The translations under genes and the position numbers were made by a program. The notes under the pieces were generated by a model. It made no database searches and was not told the DNA's origin. It saw only the letters and a list, made by a program, of their open reading frames with translations. Positions 58,885 to 64,000 of a stretch of 64,000 bases of DNA are shown piece by piece; the stretch's first letter is position 1; each line of letters starts with the position of its first letter. Location: the NCBI GenBank assembly GCA_027382625.1, contig JAJKFJ010020898.1:62001-126000 (forward strand), written 5' to 3'. This DNA comes from Tetmemena sp. SeJ-2015 (taxonomy: Eukaryota; Ciliophora; Spirotrichea; Sporadotrichida; Oxytrichidae).

Positions 58885-61800
58885 ATGCAAAAAAAAAGGA
58901 GAGAGTAGCTTTTACGCTAATCGGGAGTTAGCACTGCTTAACTAAACAGAGAATCAAGTGCAGGGAGGATAACCTAAGCTAGAGCCTAATAAATGATTTC
59001 ACAGCAACACTAGCCTAGCTTTTAATTTGTGTTTCAGCCTTAAATTTCAAATGGTAAGTTCTCATGATGGAATTTAGAATGAAATCATCAGTCAGAGAGG
59101 AATATTATATTTGCGCAATCTCATCAATTTGAAATTCTTTATAGAACAAAGACTGTCTAACATAGCTGCGAATGCGGCAGGAGTTAGGACATCATTGATT
59201 AACTAAAACTAAGGCGGTTTCAGCAATCAGACTATGAGCAGAAATAGATAAACAATGAGTCGAACCATGGGAACTGCTCAACCCTTCGGCACTTTGAATA
59301 ATTAAGTCCAAGGACAAAGTCGAAATTAACCTCAGAGCAAACTATCTATAGGAGGTTAAGGAAATTTAATGGCATTTGGATAATTCTTTAATTTTGTTAC
59401 TTTGTAAAAGATAAAAGTCTAACTATGTGAGCAAGTAGAATAATTTGGGAGAGGAAGGATCAGCTTACTCTCAGTAATCATAGAAAGATCCAAGATCAGA
59501 ATATATCTTATTTCATATTAAATGAATGAAGAGCAAAGCAAGAAGCTTGAGTAGCTTCAGATTCAGATTTCTCAAAGCCTGAAAAATATCTGAGGGAGAT
59601 CTTCGATTTCTTGAAAAGTGTGACTATTGTCTAGGATGAGAAGAACTTCTTAAGGAGTCTGAAGACAATAAATGGCCAATAGGCTTAGTTCATCATATAT
59701 AATATGATCAAGATCTTTGCTCCTAATTATCAGTAAATGCCCAAGTTTGAGGAACAATAAATAAACTAAAGTGATGTTATTTTTAACAAGAAATAGTGAA
59801 CTTGTAAAATTCTCCATTAAAATCACTGTTATAAATTTAATTGTTTAAGCAAATGTGCTACCCTGGGACAATAAGAAGTGATGCTATAAAAGCAGTGGGA
59901 GCTTAAACTTCTATTTCATTCCTGCTGAGAGCTCTTTACTGGCTGTACTTGGTGGCTAAAATTTACTTTATTGAAAAGCAACCAATAGCTGCTGAGGCAG
60001 AAGATGAGATGGATTATCAATTGCTTAATATCAATAAATTCATCTCTAGTATAGATTTAATATAACTTAACCCAAGAGGTAATCAAACTATAGAAATACA
60101 GTTTAATGTTTATTAAAGAGCAATAAATATATAGCAGAGGACGAAGATGAAGACAGAAGGTCAAGTTATGGGATTGTGTAGATTAACGAAGAGGAAGAGA
60201 AAACTTCAACTGACCCCCTGCAGATGCTTTTATAGTCACAGGTTGGAGTTAGCGAAATCAGTTAGAAAAATAGACAAAGAAAACGCAGAAGAGCAACATC
60301 CAATGATGATCGCAATCTGCAAGAATATCTTTCAAGAGACAGTGAAATCCAGTAGCACTAGTAGAATAAAGCAAGCACTAACATTCACTATTAGTTTTAC
60401 TTACTGTAATTCAATAAGAAGATTTGTCCTCTGATGATGAAGATGCTATTGACCCCAGTCAGTAAATTTTCTTAGATCTACTCAAAGATTCCGAGAAGTA
60501 TTAGAATTTTCAGCATCCCAATCAGCTTAACTTTTAACTCCCGAATCAAGTGAAAATTAAGCCTTCACCTTTAGTGCAACTGCTGATGCACGAATATCAG
60601 GAGTATCTCCATCATCCTCTTGAAGTTGAATTCGACATGATTTTCAATCAAGTTTGCAATATGATCCACACTAAACTTGAAGAGTAAGGTTAAACTATTG
60701 AGCAAAAGAGGTAGATGATCAAGATAACCAGAAATGAAGTTCATTAAAAGGAGCAGTCACTTCCTAATCTAGCTGCTCTTTAAGAAGAAATTTAAGACTT
60801 ATTTAGTACATATTTTAAGAGCTAAAGTAGAAATTTTTTTAACTTGAGGAGAGATATAGAGGAGACTAAAATTGCTATTCAAGATTCTTAAGTCTAAAAA
60901 GGACACAGATTTCAGCAATTAGAAGCACTTAGTATCAAAATAAATGAATAAAAGGCAAAAGAGCAGATGCATATTTTAAATGATAATTACGGAATTCTAT
61001 TATATATATCATTATGCTTGCTAGAGAAAAAGAAGAAAACGAGCAGAGAGTGAGAAACCAGCCGATGAATATATAGCAAGCTGATCTTATAAGCAATGAA
61101 AATAGGGCTAATAAATAACGCATAAGAGACATTGAATAGCGTGTCAACATTCTCAGAGATAGATTTAAAATGACGCAAACTTAGATTGCAACATTTTTCG
61201 AGCCTTAATATATAGATTGAAAAAGCTGATCATGAAATTTTGAATAATATTTCCTGTTAATTAAGTAGGTCGCTCAGCTCATAAATGGCGCGTTGATAGT
61301 ACTTAAGCTTTAAGATGCGTAAAGAAATGAGTCTGCCTCAGCTGGAGAGTATGCTCGTGGTATTCACATTTCAATGTTAGGTGATGGCTATCTGGAAAAA
61401 GGAGTATAAATGGATACAGATGTTAGGCCAATTGTTGAGGAGTAAAAAGTTTTATGGCGAGAGAAAATTGAAAACTTGAATCTTCTCAAAGGATATTTAT
61501 TCTTCTTCTAATTATAGCATTACATCAAAGGTCAATTGAATGATGAGCTAGTTTAGACTGAGATTGAAGTCAAAAACTAGTTAGATGAAATGAGGCACAT
61601 ATAGGATTAACTGAAGTTACAAATCTCTTAGAATCAAAATTAGAATTAGTAAATCGGTTAATTACAAGTTGTTGATTTATTTCAATTAGAAAAAGAAATT
61701 AATAATTTTTATTATTGTTCTCTCAGCAGCTACAGAGAAACTCAAAAAGGATTGTGATGTCTTAAAAGCCAAATTCAGTCAACAAGAAATCGAAATTGAG

Positions 61801-62233
61801 CAAATTATCAAACAATCCATATTAAGGCTTTTAAATGATGGTTATAAAATTCCTAATACTGATATTGATTGAATGTGATAACTTGAAAATAGAATAGCGA
61901 GATGTAGAAGGAGAGCTGGTAAAATTAAATTAGGAGAGTGAGGACTCTGGAGAGCACTTTAACCATGCTCAAGGGGAAATGAGACGCATTAAGTAGAGCC
62001 TTATGGAAAATATCTTGGTATTCAAAGGCACTATTAGATCTAGTATATAAAGCATGAAGAGATAAGTTTTGTCTTACTACTCTGAAATCGAGCCAATCTT
62101 TCTTGACTAAAATAATTTAGCCCTATAATTTTTAATCATAAATAAAAGTAAAAATAATGAAAACGATAGTAGGCAAGGTAATTATTTTTAGGACCTTGAG
62201 CAGCAAAGTTTTCAAAATGGTGAGAAGGAATGA
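58885..62233 (+). CDS. NDC80/HEC1 kinetochore protein
   Basis: ATG 58885 opens MQKKRREQLLRQSGVSTAQL, a basic disordered tail as in NDC80. The calponin-homology head includes EIFDFLKSVTIVQDEKNFLR, INGQQAQFIIYNMIKIFAPN, QMPKFEE and LCYPGTIRSDAIKAVGA, FLLRALYWLYLVAKIYF. Then follow an acidic linker (YEDSSSDDEDAIDPSQQIF) and a long coiled coil (LEEQGQTIEQKRQMIKITRN; KNQLDEMRHIQDQLKLQISQ; NQESEDSGEHFNHAQGEMRR), ending NGEKE at TGA 62231-62233. NDC80 attaches kinetochores to spindle microtubules; in ciliates this serves micronuclear division. One intron and many IES-like breaks occur; near 59583 a single-base slip in a run of A breaks SLKKYLREIFDFL. Confidence 0.87.
59054..59144 (+). other. Spliceosomal intron, 91 bp
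   Basis: GTAAGT...TTTATAG. Removal joins VFQPQISN to EQRLSNIAANAAGVRT with a split codon. Confidence 0.8.
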
Positions 62234-63660
62234 TCGATTTTAAAAAACAATTTTAGCTTATTTCTTTCTTTCTATTATGTAATTTTACACTTACAGAGTT
62301 TAAAACTGCTTTTGTAAATGAAGATGTCAATTTTAATTAGACAGAGAGATCTCCTCCAGTCATAATTATTTGCATTAAATTAACTTAATTCATCTGAGTA
62401 TTGATATATTTTAAGCGTATTTCATCTCCTCTATAAATGGAATCCACCTATTATATAAAATATATATTCGTGATTTAGCGTGTTTAGGTCGAATTTGTGT
62501 CAAAAATGGCCAGATGGCCTGAACCATTAATCAAAGCACTCCTTTTAGAATAGTTAAAATTCTAGCCCATCTTTGGAATAAGCCATAAACATTTCTTCTC
62601 TATTTCAACCGAAGGAAATGTTAGGACCAGAGAAATTTGGATTTGCGTAAAAATACATTTATTTATTATTTAGAGAGGCATCTAGAGCTAATTAGGAGTT
62701 GGCATGTAGAATAATCAAAAATCCCTTATTTGGCCATTACTATTAAGTTCAAGGCAATCTAAACCCTAATGATAAGTAATCCATTTATAACCAAAAATGA
62801 AATAACAAGAAAGGAAGAGGAGACTGCAATTTTTACAGTGAAAAATTCTTTGAAAAGTGGTATTTTAGGGTTTAAATGAAGAAATAATTAAGTATTTTGA
62901 GAGAAAACAATTGCTCATTTAATCTATCTCACAAAGACAAATCTAAAAGCATTGATCATCAAGCAGAAATAGGTAAAGAAATCGTGAAAGAATCTATAAA
63001 TAAAATATTCGAATATTTTATATATCTCATTCATCTTGAAAATCAATCCTTATTCCTAAAAAATGACAATAAAGTTTTAGAAAATATTTACACTGGTTTC
63101 AGGATACTTTTAACCTATAGATAGCCTGCTAATTTAAAATAGGAGAATACTTTATGAAAAGTCTAAATTAAAGAAGACCAAATTAGAGGACATTCGACAT
63201 GTAAAGCAACTTCTAGGGAGAAAATGAGACATTGTTTTCTTTAGGTTTCAAAATTTATAAAATCGAAACAGAAAAGGCAAATAAATTAGGTTTTTATTCC
63301 CTTATTCAGTTTCAGAGTTATATAAATGGAAGGAGCTATTATTATTGCAATATTTTTTTAGGTCCCTTCTATCTTCAAACTATTGAATCAGGATAGGAAT
63401 TTTATAAGTGTGATTTATGTTTACAGACAGTGTCTTGAATATAATTTGGCATTTTTTTCTCTATTTCCATCGAATTATGGACTAAATTGCCTAATAGAAT
63501 TCTAAATGTTGATTGAAATTAAATAAAGAAAGTTTCCCATCTAAGTAGACCGCATTACCATTACTCTTTGAGGAATTATGAGTTAGAGCAAAGAAGCAAT
63601 AATATTTAGGCATACTATGGATACTTTCTGCTGTGTATATTTTGAGGCTTTATCTCTTGT
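62234..63660 (+). other. AT-rich region with doubtful coding segments
   Basis: Coding-like pieces on the + strand: ATG ~62508 MARWPEPLIKALLLEQLKFQ with SISTEGNVRTREIWICV; 62880-63120 NNCSFNLSHKDKSKSIDHQA. The first faintly resembles the N-terminus of pyridoxamine-phosphate-oxidase-like flavoproteins, but the match is too weak to name it. The rest is AT-rich with no continuity. Confidence 0.3.
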
Positions 63661-64000
63661 TCAAATAGACTCGGAGGCGATGGGAGACTGGTACTCGATT
63701 GATGCCCAGGCCTCGTTGTTATTACTGAACATGCCTAAGTTGTCTGCCATCCAGAGGGCGATTGCGTAAGATATACCGTAGCGTCTCATCCATCTGCCTA
63801 AACCAGTCAAATAGTTGAAGTACAACATATCCATATTCTCTAGCATCCACTTGGCGCACTCACTAAGATTTCTAAAGCTCATCGAATATTAAAATTAAGG
63901 GGTGTTTACTGTCTGTAAGAGTTGTTCCATGTGCAATGTCCACCTCTTTCCTTGGGCCAGATGTCGACCATTTCGCGAGTGAAGTAGAAAGGATATGCGA
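63661..64000 (-). CDS. Small protein, start beyond window edge
   Basis: The gene enters from the right edge with AYPFYFTREMVDIWPKERGG, HCTWNNSY, then after one IES continues RNLSECAKWMLENMDMLYFN, GRWMRRYGISYAIALWMADN and ends PIASESI at TGA 63661-63663. It is rich in Trp, Met and Tyr, with well-ordered composition and relatively low AT. It resembles in style the gene at 7095-7865; both could be ciliate-specific mitochondrial complex subunits (inference). The start lies outside the window. Confidence 0.65.
63871..63911 (-). other. IES, pointer AGA
   Basis: 41 bp; excision joins GHCTWNNSY to RNLSECAKWMLEN. Confidence 0.75.

Noticed and set aside
1..64000. Standard-code open frames as genes
   Set aside because: Nearly all are short and overlap genes that become continuous and recognisable only with TAA/TAG as Gln. 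MORN, RING, cyclin and kinase motifs contain TAA/TAG at Gln positions.
1..64000. TGA recoded as Trp or Cys (other ciliate codes)
   Set aside because: Recognisable genes end at TGA at the expected length (cyclin, LANCL, GST, NDC80), and internal TGAs disappear once pointer-flanked segments are removed.

Overview
The window reads as germline (micronuclear) DNA of a spirotrichous ciliate of the hypotrich type (Oxytricha/Stylonychia/Tetmemena group). Three observations support this. (1) Genes become long and recognisable only when TAA and TAG are read as Gln and TGA as the sole stop. (2) Coding runs are cut by short AT-rich segments (16 to about 560 bp) flanked by direct repeats of 2-14 bp. Deleting the segment with one repeat copy restores the frame and the family motif, which is how internal eliminated segments (IESs) and pointers look. 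(3) A few conventional GTA...TAG introns (37-91 bp) coexist with them. Telomeric C4A4 arrays are absent from gene ends, as expected for unprocessed germline DNA. The species is not determined.

Layout. 0.3-2.8 kb: Gln-rich unknown gene (+). 3.1-6.0: MORN-repeat protein (-). 6.5-7.9: two small genes (-), one possibly mitochondrial. 8.2-10.1: histidine acid phosphatase with seven IESs (+). 10.9-11.7: small unknown gene (+). 12.1-14.1: tandem glutathione S-transferases (-). 14.5-19.1: two low-complexity genes (+). 19.6-20.3: Cys-motif, probably mitochondrial protein (+). 20.7-22.6: LanC-like protein (-). 22.9-26.8: RNF10-type RING ligase (-). 27.7-32.4: two unknown genes (+); the first is interrupted by a GC-rich, hairpin-rich IES. 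32.6-33.6: GOLGA7/ERF4-domain protein (-). 33.7-35.1: two unknown genes (+). 35.6-37.3: B-type cyclin (-). 38.5-43.2: VPS41 (-), carrying a 387-bp inverted-repeat element. 43.2-46.6: PH-like protein and an unknown (-). 47.4-50.7: membrane RING-H2 protein (-). 51.5-52.9: unknown (-). 53.9-57.1: Polo-like kinase (-). 57.1-58.6: N-terminal half of meckelin/TMEM67 (-). 58.9-62.2: NDC80 kinetochore protein (+). 62.5-63.3: doubtful coding. 63.66-64.0: start-truncated small protein (-).

Functionally the genes are ordinary eukaryotic housekeeping genes: mitosis (cyclin, PLK, NDC80), vesicle fusion (VPS41, GOLGA7-like), ubiquitin ligases, glutathione chemistry (two GSTs and a LANCL), cilia (meckelin). 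They are neighbours only in the germline; in hypotrichs each normally ends on its own somatic nanochromosome, so operon-style logic does not apply. The novelty lies in the intervening DNA: the GC-rich structured IES at 28.9-29.4 kb, the MITE-like element in VPS41, a 14-bp-pointer segment that itself looks coding, a meckelin half-gene abutting a PLK that lacks its glycine loop, and a homopolymer-rich patch with telomere-like motifs at 35.2-35.5 kb. Some frame breaks sit in homopolymers and look like assembly errors. All translations were done by hand, so boundaries of weakly conserved genes are approximate.
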